From contig PLYX01000244.1 of the NCBI GenBank assembly GCA_003151895.1, positions 1 through 24,703 of the forward strand: a stretch of DNA of 24,703 nucleotides, read 5' to 3'. Below the pieces are notes generated by a model, which saw nothing but the letters and a program-made list of their open reading frames with translations, was not told the DNA's origin and did no database searches. The position numbers and the translations under genes are program-made. The stretch comes from Solirubrobacterales bacterium. GTDB lineage: Bacteria; Actinomycetota; Thermoleophilia; Solirubrobacterales; Solirubrobacteraceae. Shown here piece after piece: positions 6,982 to 16,115 of the stretch (position 1 is its first letter; every line of letters begins with the position of its first letter).

Positions 6982-9900
6982 ATGACAAGGATGCCGAGAG
7001 GGACCGTGCGGGCGTATCCGTGCTGGCAGGAGAGAAGAGCAGCGACGACGGTCATCGCGCTGTGCGTTCTCGTTTCGGTGCTCGTTCTCATGACAGGCGC
7101 CGCCCAGGCCTTCGATCTGCACAAGTACGAATCCCAGATCACCCAAGTGCCGAGCGAAGGTCCGAACGGGGAAACGATCAGCCCGTCGGGCGAACTCGGC
7201 TACCTTCCATCGATGATGGTCGATGAAGGCCATTTGTGGATCGCCGTACGCATCAATAACAGGTTCAGCAACCAGAGGATCGATGAGTTCAACGCGAGCA
7301 CGGGCGCATTCATGGCCCAGATGCTGGGGCATGGCGAGAACGGCATCGCGATCGGCCATTCGACGGGTACAGGCGAGATCTATGTTGGCAGCGATGTTGG
7401 CAGCGAACAAGAAGTGGTGGCGCTCACCGAATCGGGTGCCGTCCAGGCGAGATGGACCGGCACGCCGAGTGGCTCGTTCACGATCGTAGAGGACGTCGCC
7501 GTTGACAACTCTACCAGCCTGTCCGACTCGGCCAAAGGCTTCGTCTACGTGCTCGACGGCAGCGCTGTGGACGTCTTCAGACCGGAAGCGAATGGCAAAG
7601 AGACCTACGTCAGCCAGATCACGGGCACGCCGGGGGAACCGTTCCAGTCGCATGCGACTTCGCGTGAAGGGATCACGCACGTCGCCGTGGACCAGACCAA
7701 CGGCGATCTGATCGTCTCAAATGAAACGTGGATAGCGCTCTTCAAGCCGGTGGAATCGATGCCGGGCCAGTACGAATTCCTGCGCAAGATCACCGGCCCA
7801 ACACCGACCAGCTCCTTTAACGAACAGTACGAGCCGCTTCGTGGCGTCGCGTTCGACAGCAACGGGGAGATCTACGTCTCCGATGTAGACGACGGCTTCA
7901 TCTACGAGTTCAGCTCCAGTGGCGCCTACCTGGGCCGCACCAGTGGCGAAGAAACGCCACAGGGCGATCTCATGAACGCGATCAGCGTGGCCGTCGATCC
8001 GGCCACGCACCACCTCTTCGCAGGTGACTACCGGAATCCCGAAGCAAGCGTCGTGGACGTGTTCGGCCCTGACACAGTGGTGCCGAACGTGGACACGACA
8101 GCGGCCAGCAACGAAAGGCCGACCGGCGAAGGCACGATCGACGCGACCCTGAACGGCACCGTCGAACCACTGGGGGAAGGTGACGCCACCTGCGACTTCG
8201 TCTGGGGCACGAGCGAAGCGGCGCTCGAACGCAAAGAACACGAATCGAAGTGCGAAGCGCCCGTTCCCAACGGCACGGGCCAGGAACCGGTAGAAGCGAC
8301 CGTGATCCTCGAACCGGACACGACCTATTACTTCCGTCTGCAGGCCACGAACGCGAACGACACCAACCCTGGCGAAGCGTGGCAGGATCAGAGCTTCACG
8401 ACGCCAGGACCCGGCTTGCGCGGCGAGTCGGTCGCCGAAGTCTCCGCCGAAGCGGCGACGCTTCAGGCGACGATCAATCCGCACAGCGCGCCGACGACCT
8501 ACTACTTCCAGTACGGCACGAGCACCGCATACGAATTCACGACGCCGGTGGCCTCGATCGGCTCGGGCGAAGGCGATGTGGAAGTCAGCCAGCACATACG
8601 GCCGCTCGTGGCCGACACCGTCTACCACTACCGCGTCGTCGCGGAAAGCGAACTGGAACCGACAAAGACGTACAGGTTCTACGGTCCGGATCACACGTTC
8701 ACGACTGAGGTCGTGGGCGCACCGCTGCAGCTGCTGGACGGCCGCCAGTGGGAGATGGTCTCCTCGCCCGACAAACACGGCCAGACGCTGCTGGGGTTCG
8801 GAGCGGAAGGTGTCACGATGGCGTCCGCGGACGGTCATGCGATCACATATATGGCTACGGGCGGCACTGAAGTGAACCCGCAGGGATTCGCCGAAGTCGA
8901 GCAGGGGCTCGCGAGCCGCGGTAGCAGTGGCTGGACTTCACAGGACATCTCTACGCCGCATGATGAAGCCACGGGCGTCCCGGCAAAGGGCACCGAGTAC
9001 CACTTCTTCTCGGAAGACCTGACGGCGGGCGTAGTCGAGCCATTTGGGCCCTTCGCGGAGCCGATGGCGTGTACGATGTCCGGATGCGTGTCGGAGGCGT
9101 TCCCGGAACCGACGGAACAGACCGTGTACCTACGCCACGACGCGACCTGTCAGACCGCCACCAGCAGCTGCTACGAGCCGCTGCTGGTGGGCTGTCCGCT
9201 CGTTACGGAACCCTGCCCGCCGACAGTCGCACCGTATGCCGACGTGCCGCCGGGCACGAAATTCGGCGGACATGTCACACTGCGCGAAGGCAAAGGCGGC
9301 GCTGCGCCCGACGCCAGCCACGTGGTGTTGGCCTCTACAGTCTCCTTGACTAAAGAAGCGTTCGAATCCGGCCGCGCTCCGATCTGCAACAGCAAGGAAT
9401 GCAACTATGCGCTTTATGAGTGGTCGGCCTCGAAGCCGTATCACGAACGACTGCAGCTCGTGAGCGTCCTGCCAAGCGGAAATGGCATATCCGGCGGTAA
9501 CGTTGGGTCTCAAGTCACGGGACAAAACGCTCGGCATGCCATCTCAAGCGACGGCGGCCGGGTGTTTTGGGAAGACCATAACACTGGGGCGTTGTACGTG
9601 ACTGATCTCGGCAAGAGAGAGTCTCTGCAACTTGGCACAGGCACAAATAAAGTGGTGTTCCAGACAGCAAGTGCGGAAGGCTCCGAGGTATTCTATACGG
9701 AAGGTGGCGAACTGTACGCCTGCCGGATCGGGGAAGAAAAAGACAAACTGGTCTGCAGCACCGGCGACCTCACGTTGGGCAAGGGCGGCCACGTCGGCAA
9801 CCTCATCCCGGGTGCCAGCGAAGATGGCTCCTATGTGTACTTTGTAACCAGCGCGGTGCTGGGCGGCGAACCAAGCGCTGGAGGCGAAACGCCGGTTAAA

Positions 9901-11049
9901 GGGGCGCCGAACCTGTACGTGGACCACTACGACGCCGCAAGCGAAGAGTGGGAAGCGCCACGACTGGTCGCTGTGCTTGGTTCCGAAGACAGCAGCGACT
10001 GGGCGGGCGACGGCACTGCACAAATTGGCGGCACAGAAGAAGAACCGAAAACGCGCCTCGAATACCTCACAGCGCGCGTCTCGCCCAATGGGCGGTACTT
10101 GGCGTTCATGTCGAGTCGGCCCCTGACCGGCTACGACAGCAAAGATGCCATCAGTCGCAGGCGTGACCAGGAGGTCTACCTTTACCGTGCGCCCGCAAAA
10201 GCGAGTGAAATGGGAACGTTGACATGCACTTCGTGTAATCCGACCGGCAGCCGACCGGCGGGAGAGGAAACGAACGAAGAAACAGTCGGAGCGCTGCTGG
10301 GCAATCGCCTATTTCGACATGCGTGGTTTTCCGGGATCGTGCCCGGATATGTCGAGGCCGAAGGCGCGGCCGCGCTTCACCAGCCGCGCTATCTCACAAA
10401 CGAAGGCCGCGTATTCTTCGACAGCACCGAAGCTCTCGTGCCGCAGGACGTCAATGGTGCGATTGACGCATACGAGTACGAGCCGCCCGGCGTCGGCAGC
10501 TGCACGACATCCAGCAGCACATACAGCGAACAGGACGGCGGCTGCATCGGTCTGATCTCCTCCGGCGAATCGGCGCAGGAATCGGCGTTTCTGGACGCCA
10601 GCGAAAACGGCAACGACGTGTTCTTCCTGACGAGCTCGAAACTGGTGGGCGCAGACTCGGGCACGGCTTACGACGTCTACGACGCCCACGTGTGCAGCAA
10701 CGAATCGCCGTGCATCGCAGAACCGACCTCTCCGCCTGCCTGCACGACGGCCGATTCCTGCCGCGAAGCGCCGGCTCAGCAGCCCTCCGTCTTCGGAGCG
10801 CCACCGAGCGCCACCTTCTCCGGGCAGGGTGACCTCGCGCTGCCGACATCCAAACCCGCGGTCAAGCCAAAGACGTTGACCCGGGCGCAGAAGCTCTCCG
10901 GAGCGCTGCGCTCCTGTCGCAAGAAGTACAGGGAGTCAAAAAAGAGACGGGCGAGATGCGAGCGGAACGCCAAGAAGCGCTATGGGGCGAGGAAGTCTCG
11001 GGCCAGCAGGTCCCGCAACGCCAGTGCGAGCAAGAGGGGTGGCAAGTGA
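6982..11049 (+). CDS. Giant secreted beta-propeller / Ig-like protein with conserved basic C-terminal tail
   Basis: 1355 residues from ATG 6982 (GGGGAG just upstream; ATG 6991 is an alternative with better spacing). A long signal peptide ends near AAQA-FDLHK. Residues about 45-365 are NHL-like propeller repeats (GIAIGHSTGTGEIYVGSDVG, VAVDQTNGDLIVS, GVAFDSNGEIYVSDVDDGF, VAVDPATHHLFAGDY). Two Ig/FN3-like domains follow (about 375-475 and 477-576), each ending TYYFRLQATN or TVYHYRVVAE then FTT. From GRQWEMVSS (about 587) to about 1260 lies a second, TolB/WD40-like propeller region with several Cys pairs. Residues 1299-1355 form a strongly basic tail beginning LTRAQKL with two Cys (SCRKK, RARCERNAKKRYG). 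No enzyme motif is visible. The architecture fits an adhesive or cell-wall-associated protein, but this is inference. Glu is written almost entirely GAA. Its stop overlaps the next start. Confidence 0.85.
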   Translation: MTRMPRGTVRAYPCWQERRAATTVIALCVLVSVLVLMTGAAQAFDLHKYESQITQVPSEGPNGETISPSGELGYLPSMMVDEGHLWIAVRINNRFSNQRIDEFNASTGAFMAQMLGHGENGIAIGHSTGTGEIYVGSDVGSEQEVVALTESGAVQARWTGTPSGSFTIVEDVAVDNSTSLSDSAKGFVYVLDGSAVDVFRPEANGKETYVSQITGTPGEPFQSHATSREGITHVAVDQTNGDLIVSNETWIALFKPVESMPGQYEFLRKITGPTPTSSFNEQYEPLRGVAFDSNGEIYVSDVDDGFIYEFSSSGAYLGRTSGEETPQGDLMNAISVAVDPATHHLFAGDYRNPEASVVDVFGPDTVVPNVDTTAASNERPTGEGTIDATLNGTVEPLGEGDATCDFVWGTSEAALERKEHESKCEAPVPNGTGQEPVEATVILEPDTTYYFRLQATNANDTNPGEAWQDQSFTTPGPGLRGESVAEVSAEAATLQATINPHSAPTTYYFQYGTSTAYEFTTPVASIGSGEGDVEVSQHIRPLVADTVYHYRVVAESELEPTKTYRFYGPDHTFTTEVVGAPLQLLDGRQWEMVSSPDKHGQTLLGFGAEGVTMASADGHAITYMATGGTEVNPQGFAEVEQGLASRGSSGWTSQDISTPHDEATGVPAKGTEYHFFSEDLTAGVVEPFGPFAEPMACTMSGCVSEAFPEPTEQTVYLRHDATCQTATSSCYEPLLVGCPLVTEPCPPTVAPYADVPPGTKFGGHVTLREGKGGAAPDASHVVLASTVSLTKEAFESGRAPICNSKECNYALYEWSASKPYHERLQLVSVLPSGNGISGGNVGSQVTGQNARHAISSDGGRVFWEDHNTGALYVTDLGKRESLQLGTGTNKVVFQTASAEGSEVFYTEGGELYACRIGEEKDKLVCSTGDLTLGKGGHVGNLIPGASEDGSYVYFVTSAVLGGEPSAGGETPVKGAPNLYVDHYDAASEEWEAPRLVAVLGSEDSSDWAGDGTAQIGGTEEEPKTRLEYLTARVSPNGRYLAFMSSRPLTGYDSKDAISRRRDQEVYLYRAPAKASEMGTLTCTSCNPTGSRPAGEETNEETVGALLGNRLFRHAWFSGIVPGYVEAEGAAALHQPRYLTNEGRVFFDSTEALVPQDVNGAIDAYEYEPPGVGSCTTSSSTYSEQDGGCIGLISSGESAQESAFLDASENGNDVFFLTSSKLVGADSGTAYDVYDAHVCSNESPCIAEPTSPPACTTADSCREAPAQQPSVFGAPPSATFSGQGDLALPTSKPAVKPKTLTRAQKLSGALRSCRKKYRESKKRRARCERNAKKRYGARKSRASRSRNASASKRGGK

Positions 11050-14000
11050 TGAGCGTCAGCGTTCTCAAGAAGGGTCTGCCGCTCGCGGTCGTGACGGTTG
11101 CGCTGCTCGTGATGGTCGGCGCCGCGTCGGCCTCCACGGCTGAGCCGTGGTGGCACATGAGCGTCAGCTCGCGACCCAGCAGCATCATCGCTGGGACTGC
11201 TCGGAGCGAGGTCCAAGAAATCACAGCCGAGCCCGCTACGTCCGGCGAATACGCAGGATATGCACTTTTCGAACTGGAAGTCGAAGGGGTGGTCGTGGGA
11301 CTGTTCTGGAACCAGGCGGAACCAGGCCCCTACGGTCTCGAACCCGCGAGCGCCGCGAACATCCGGAAGGCGCTTGAAGGCGCATACGGCGCCGGCAAAG
11401 TTGAAGTCGAAGGCGGGCCGGCCGGGACGGCGCCGGTGATTGTTCGGAGCATCAATGAAGACGTGGACAAGACCGTATCGCCAATAGTCTTCAAAAACTT
11501 CTTCGACAGCCACGGCGAATACGGAACCGGCGAGGCGGAAGTGACGACTCAGGGCCGTCCCGACGGCACGATCGTCCTGCTCGCCAGCAACCTTGGTGAT
11601 GCCGCGTCCAACGGCGCCACGCCGGTCACCATCAAGGGAACGCTGCCGCCCGGTGTGAAGGCCGTCTCGGCCAAAGGAGAAGCCAACGGTCAGGGCATCC
11701 CCCGCGGCTCGGTAACGTGCAGCGTGGAAACCGGGCAGGTGGCGTCGTGCATGTACAAAGGAGCGCTGCCGCTCTACGAAACCATCGAAGTCGATGTGGG
11801 TGTCGTCGTGCAGGGCGGCGCCAAGAGTGGCGAACTGGCCACTGGCAGCGTCGAAGGCGGGGGCGCGCCGGCCGCCGCAGCGGGATCGCTAAAGCTGGGC
11901 TTCGGTGGCGAGCCGTCCTTCGGCGTACAGGGTTACGAAATGACGGCCGAAGGCGAAGGCGGTGCTGCGGTGACGCAGGCCGGTGCGCACCCGTTCCAGC
12001 TGACCACGACGCTCAATCTCAACCAGACGGCTGAAGGCAAGCCGCTGGCGCTGGCGAAGGACCTCGAATTCAAGCTGCCCGCGGGGCTGGTCGGCAACCC
12101 GACCGCGTTCCCACAATGCTCGACGGCGGAATTCCTGGAAAAAGCGGTGGTGGAAGGCGTCTATCAGAGCGGCGCGTGTCGGCAGGAAACCGCGATGGGT
12201 GTTGCGATCACAACGCTCAACAATAAAGGCAGGCCGCAGACGTCACCGGAGCCCATATTTAACCTTGAACCGGAAGAAGGCGAGCCGGCACGCTTCGGCT
12301 TCTATGCGGCTGTGGTCCCGATCATCCTCGACACCTCCGTGCGCACCGGCGAAGACTACGGCATCACGGTCAGCACGCACAACATCGACCAGATGCTGGG
12401 CTTGCTGGCGAGCCAGGCAATCTTCTGGGGCGTTCCCGGCAATCCAGTTCACGACACGGCACGGGGCACGTCATGCCTGTATGCGACTCTCGGAGTAACG
12501 AGTCAAAAATGCAGTCCGTTGGATGAGCGCGGACCCGCGCCGTTCCTCGCGATGCCGAGCTCGTGCTTGGGCGAACCGCTCGTGAGCTTGGTCGAAGGCG
12601 ACTCCTGGCAGCGCGTGTCGTTCAAAGCAGTGACATCCACGATGCCGGCCCTCGACGGCTGTAACAAAGAGCGCTTCGAACCGTCGATTAAGGCTGCCCC
12701 CGACGTCGAAGACGCGAGCACGCCAAGCGGTCTGATGGTGAACGTGCACGTGCCGCAAGAATTGCAGACCAACGCGAACGCGACGGCCGAGTCCGCCGTC
12801 AAGCGGATCGAAGTCGCCTTGCCGGAAGGCGTCACCGTCAACCCCGGCGGCGCGGATGGGCTGCAGGCGTGCTCGGAGGCGCAGATCGGCTTCCTGAACA
12901 AAACCGGGCCGAATGGCGAACTGCTGTTCACGCCCGACTACCCCTCCTGCCCGGATCAGTCGAAGATCGCGACGGTCACGATCCATACGCCGCTGCTGCC
13001 GAACCCGCTCGAAGGCTTCGTCTACCTCGCGACGCCCTCGATCAACGGCGAAGCGGGCGCCAACCCGTTCAACTCGCTGATCTCGATGTACCTGGTGGCA
13101 GAAGACCCGATCTCGGGCACGCTCGTGAAGCTGCCGATGCACGTCTCGCTCAGCGCAACGGGCCAGCTGACCACGACGGTCGAAAACCCCGAGCTGCCGT
13201 TCGAAGACGCCGAACTGCACTTCTTCGGCGGCTCGCGCGCGCCGCTGGCGACTCCCGCGCTGTGCGGCTCCTACACCACCAACGCCGTCTTCACGCCGTG
13301 GTCGGGCAACGCGCCGGTCGATTCGAGCGCGCAGTTCACGATCGACTCGGGGCCGAACGGCTCGTCCTGCTTCCCCTCTCCACGGCCGTTCGCCCCTGGC
13401 TTTGCAGCCGGCACGACGAACATCCAGGCCGGCGCGTTCACGCCGTTCACCACCACGATGAGCCATCCCGACGGCGACCAGCCGCTGGGCAGGCTCTCGA
13501 TGAAGCTGCCCCCGGGCCTGCTCGGGGTGATCTCCTCGGTCAAGCTCTGTGAAGAACGGCAGGCCAACGAAGGCACGTGCGGTCCGGAAAGCCTGATCGG
13601 GCATACCGTCGTCACGGCCGGCCTGGGCAGCACCCCGGCGGTCGTGGCACGGCCGGGCAACGTGTACATCACCGGGCCGTACGAGGGCGCACCCTACGGG
13701 CTGACGATCGCCAACCCGGCCGAAACCGGGCCGTTCGACCTCGAGAAGGGCACGCCCTGCGACTGCGTCGTCGTGCGCGCCAAGATCGAAGTCAACCCGC
13801 TCACCGCGCAATTGACCGTCGCGAGCGACCCGCTGCCTACGATCCTCAAGGGCATCCCGCTGCAGCTGCAGCACGTCAACGTGACGGTTGACCGTCCCGG
13901 CTTCACGTTCAATCCGACCAACTGCGGCCAAATGGCGATCGAAGGGACGATGAGCTCGAGCGAAGGCGCGAGCGCGCCGGTCTCCACGCCGTTCCAGGCC

Positions 14001-14648
14001 ACCAACTGCGCGACGCTCGCGTTCAAGCCGACCTTCAAGGTCTCGACCTCGGGCAAGACCTCGCGTAAGAACGGCGCGAGCCTCGACGTGAAGCTCTCCT
14101 ATCCAAAGGGCGCGTTCGGCAAGGACGCGAACATCCGCTCGGTCAAGGTCGACCTGCCCAAGCAGCTGCCCTCGCGGCTGACGACGCTGCAGAAGGCGTG
14201 TCCTGACGCGACGTTCAACGCCAATCCGAGCGCGTGCCCGAAGGGCTCGCGAGTCGGCGGGGCCACGACGACCACGCCCGTGCTGCCCGGCGCGCTGTCC
14301 GGGCCGGTGTACTTCGTCAGCCACGGCGGGGCGAAGTTCCCCGAACTGGTCGTCGTGCTGCAGGGCGACGGCGTGACGGTCGATCTGCACGGCGAAACGT
14401 TCATCAGCAAAGCGGGGATCACGAGCAGCACGTTCCGCACCGTGCCGGATGTGCCGGTCAGCACGTTCGAGCTCAAGCTCCCCACGGGGCCCCACTCGGC
14501 ACTCGCGGCCAACGGGAACCTCTGCAAGTCAAAGCTCGCGATGCCGACCGCGTTCACCGCGCAGAACGGCCTGACGATCCACCAGTCCACGAAGATCGCC
14601 GTGTCAGGCTGCCCGAAGCCCAAGAAAGGCGCCGGCCCCAAGAAATAG
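11049..14648 (+). CDS. Giant secreted modular protein, translationally coupled partner
   Basis: 1199 residues from ATG 11049, overlapping the previous stop (TGATG) with AGAGGGG upstream. A signal peptide is cleaved near ASAS-TAEP (residues 28-31). Residues about 70-155 resemble a degenerate copy of the actinobacterial/planctomycete surface repeat that ends in 'ALE..yGaGkVeVeGGPAGTAP'. Four related modules then follow, starting near residues 339 (LEFKLPAGLVGNPTAFPQC), 587 (IEVALPEGVTVNPGG), 816 (LSMKLPPGLLGVISSVKLC) and 1032 (VKVDLPKQLPSRLTTLQKAC). Each has an 'LPxGL' strand, then cysteines, and in the later ones a 'G.VY....G...P' strand. The end is short and basic (CPKPKKGAGPKK). No catalytic motif is seen. 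Coupling implies a fixed ratio with the upstream propeller protein and probably a shared structure on the cell surface. Family known to me only as hypothetical. Confidence 0.84.
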   Translation: MSVSVLKKGLPLAVVTVALLVMVGAASASTAEPWWHMSVSSRPSSIIAGTARSEVQEITAEPATSGEYAGYALFELEVEGVVVGLFWNQAEPGPYGLEPASAANIRKALEGAYGAGKVEVEGGPAGTAPVIVRSINEDVDKTVSPIVFKNFFDSHGEYGTGEAEVTTQGRPDGTIVLLASNLGDAASNGATPVTIKGTLPPGVKAVSAKGEANGQGIPRGSVTCSVETGQVASCMYKGALPLYETIEVDVGVVVQGGAKSGELATGSVEGGGAPAAAAGSLKLGFGGEPSFGVQGYEMTAEGEGGAAVTQAGAHPFQLTTTLNLNQTAEGKPLALAKDLEFKLPAGLVGNPTAFPQCSTAEFLEKAVVEGVYQSGACRQETAMGVAITTLNNKGRPQTSPEPIFNLEPEEGEPARFGFYAAVVPIILDTSVRTGEDYGITVSTHNIDQMLGLLASQAIFWGVPGNPVHDTARGTSCLYATLGVTSQKCSPLDERGPAPFLAMPSSCLGEPLVSLVEGDSWQRVSFKAVTSTMPALDGCNKERFEPSIKAAPDVEDASTPSGLMVNVHVPQELQTNANATAESAVKRIEVALPEGVTVNPGGADGLQACSEAQIGFLNKTGPNGELLFTPDYPSCPDQSKIATVTIHTPLLPNPLEGFVYLATPSINGEAGANPFNSLISMYLVAEDPISGTLVKLPMHVSLSATGQLTTTVENPELPFEDAELHFFGGSRAPLATPALCGSYTTNAVFTPWSGNAPVDSSAQFTIDSGPNGSSCFPSPRPFAPGFAAGTTNIQAGAFTPFTTTMSHPDGDQPLGRLSMKLPPGLLGVISSVKLCEERQANEGTCGPESLIGHTVVTAGLGSTPAVVARPGNVYITGPYEGAPYGLTIANPAETGPFDLEKGTPCDCVVVRAKIEVNPLTAQLTVASDPLPTILKGIPLQLQHVNVTVDRPGFTFNPTNCGQMAIEGTMSSSEGASAPVSTPFQATNCATLAFKPTFKVSTSGKTSRKNGASLDVKLSYPKGAFGKDANIRSVKVDLPKQLPSRLTTLQKACPDATFNANPSACPKGSRVGGATTTTPVLPGALSGPVYFVSHGGAKFPELVVVLQGDGVTVDLHGETFISKAGITSSTFRTVPDVPVSTFELKLPTGPHSALAANGNLCKSKLAMPTAFTAQNGLTIHQSTKIAVSGCPKPKKGAGPKK

Positions 14649-14924
14649 CCTCCCAAAGACTTGGACGGCGCCCACATCCCTCTCCGGGCGACGCTCAAGG
14701 AGATCGGGCGCGTGCGGCGAGCAGATCGTCGGCGCGCACGGTCCCTCTCCCATCAACACAAGCGGGCGCCGTGGCCGAGCTCCCTCCCGGCCGCGGCGCT
14801 CGTGCGCTGTTCGGCCGCTCGTCTGGGGTCGGCCTACCCTAGACTCGGCGTACGTAGTAATAGTCGATGTCGTCCCGGGATTTCACGGATGCATGTGGGC
14901 GATGGCGATGCAAAGTTCCAATCT

Positions 14925-16103
14925 ATGACACGTACCACCTCATCGTCTGACCGCGCTCATGTGTTGATAGTGGGCGGCGGGTTCGGTGGGGTGGAGACCA
15001 TGCTCGCCCTACGCGCGCTGGTGTCCGAGCGTGTGCGCGTGACCCTGGTCTCGGTGTCCCCGTTGCTTGCGTACAAGCCGGCCGCGACGACAGAGTCCTT
15101 CGACGAGACTCCACCGCTCGCCTATGACCTTCGGGCGATCGCTATGGATGTCGGCGCGTCCTTTCGTCTGGATCGCGTGGAGGCGGTCGCTGCCGACGCT
15201 CACAGCGCGCGGTTCGCGTCCTTTACTCACCTCGACTACGATGCGCTCGTCCTTGCGGTGGGTGCCCGTGCAGCCACCGCGATACCGGGCGCGCTGACGT
15301 TCCGCGATCAGCAACAGGTTCACCACATCCGTCGTCTTATGAGCGAGTTGCGCTCCGGGACGCTTCGCCGGATCATCTTCGCTGTGCCGAGCGGCTGTTC
15401 GTGGCCGTTGCCTCTGTACGAGTTGGCGTTGCTCACAGCCACTTGCCTTGGAGAGCTGGACGTTACGGGTGAGGTCATGCTCGTGAGCCCCGAGATCACG
15501 CCCCTGTGTGTGTTTGGCGTGCAGGCCTCAGGGCTCGTCGCGGATCTGTTGGTTGAGCGAGGCGTGCGCTTCATCGGAGGGTCTGATCCCCAGAGAGTCG
15601 ATCAAAGCGGAGCTCTCGTACTGGCCTCGGGAGAGACACTGGATGCCGATCGTGTCGTTGGCGCACCCAAGCTCCGGGGACCCAGGGTCACCGGATTGCC
15701 GGCCGACCGATGGGGCTTCGTCACGACGGATGCGCTCGGCGGCGTCATCGGCTTGCCCGACGTTTACGCGGCCGGTGACATGACGAGCTTCCCAATCAAG
15801 CAGGGCGGGCTGGCCGCCCAGCAAGCCGACGTGATCGCGCAGCGCATCGCCTCCGACCACTGGGCTTCGGTCACGGAACCCCGGGTCCATCGTGTACTGC
15901 GCGCCCGTCTGGTCGGCGGCGCAAACCCAGTCTACTTGCGGACTGAACTCGACGAGTTTGGCCAGGCCACCGCCTCCACCCTCCACGGTAACTTCAACGA
16001 CTCCGAGTCCCTCGCGCCGCCGGAGAAGGTCTTCGGGCGCTATCTCAGCCCGTACCTTCACACGCGCGCGCCCGCGCTCTCACGGACCGCCACAGACGGT
16101 TGA
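14925..16103 (+). CDS. FAD/NAD(P)-dependent oxidoreductase (NDH-2 / sulfide:quinone reductase type)
   Basis: 392 residues from ATG 14925; ATG 14889 would add 12 residues and neither start has a strong ribosome site. The N-terminal dinucleotide-binding motif VLIVGGGFGGVE begins at residue 13. The second FAD-contact motif VYAAGDMTSFPIKQGGLAAQQAD begins at residue 280, typical of type II NADH dehydrogenases, ferredoxin-NAD reductase-like proteins and SQRs. These enzymes sit on the inner face of the membrane and pass electrons to quinone. Three cysteines lie in the middle (SGCSWPLP, TATCLGEL, ITPLCVFG), but I do not see the spacing expected for a true sulfide oxidase, so substrate remains open. 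It converges on the cytochrome-maturation pair, with only 12 bases between stop codons. Confidence 0.82.
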   Translation: MTRTTSSSDRAHVLIVGGGFGGVETMLALRALVSERVRVTLVSVSPLLAYKPAATTESFDETPPLAYDLRAIAMDVGASFRLDRVEAVAADAHSARFASFTHLDYDALVLAVGARAATAIPGALTFRDQQQVHHIRRLMSELRSGTLRRIIFAVPSGCSWPLPLYELALLTATCLGELDVTGEVMLVSPEITPLCVFGVQASGLVADLLVERGVRFIGGSDPQRVDQSGALVLASGETLDADRVVGAPKLRGPRVTGLPADRWGFVTTDALGGVIGLPDVYAAGDMTSFPIKQGGLAAQQADVIAQRIASDHWASVTEPRVHRVLRARLVGGANPVYLRTELDEFGQATASTLHGNFNDSESLAPPEKVFGRYLSPYLHTRAPALSRTATDG

Positions 16104-16115
16104 GACAGTTCCACC

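Noticed and set aside
12471..14495. 674-residue minus-strand open frame
   Set aside because: Antisense to the well-supported exported protein; Arg-rich composition with no domain, typical of high-GC shadow frames.
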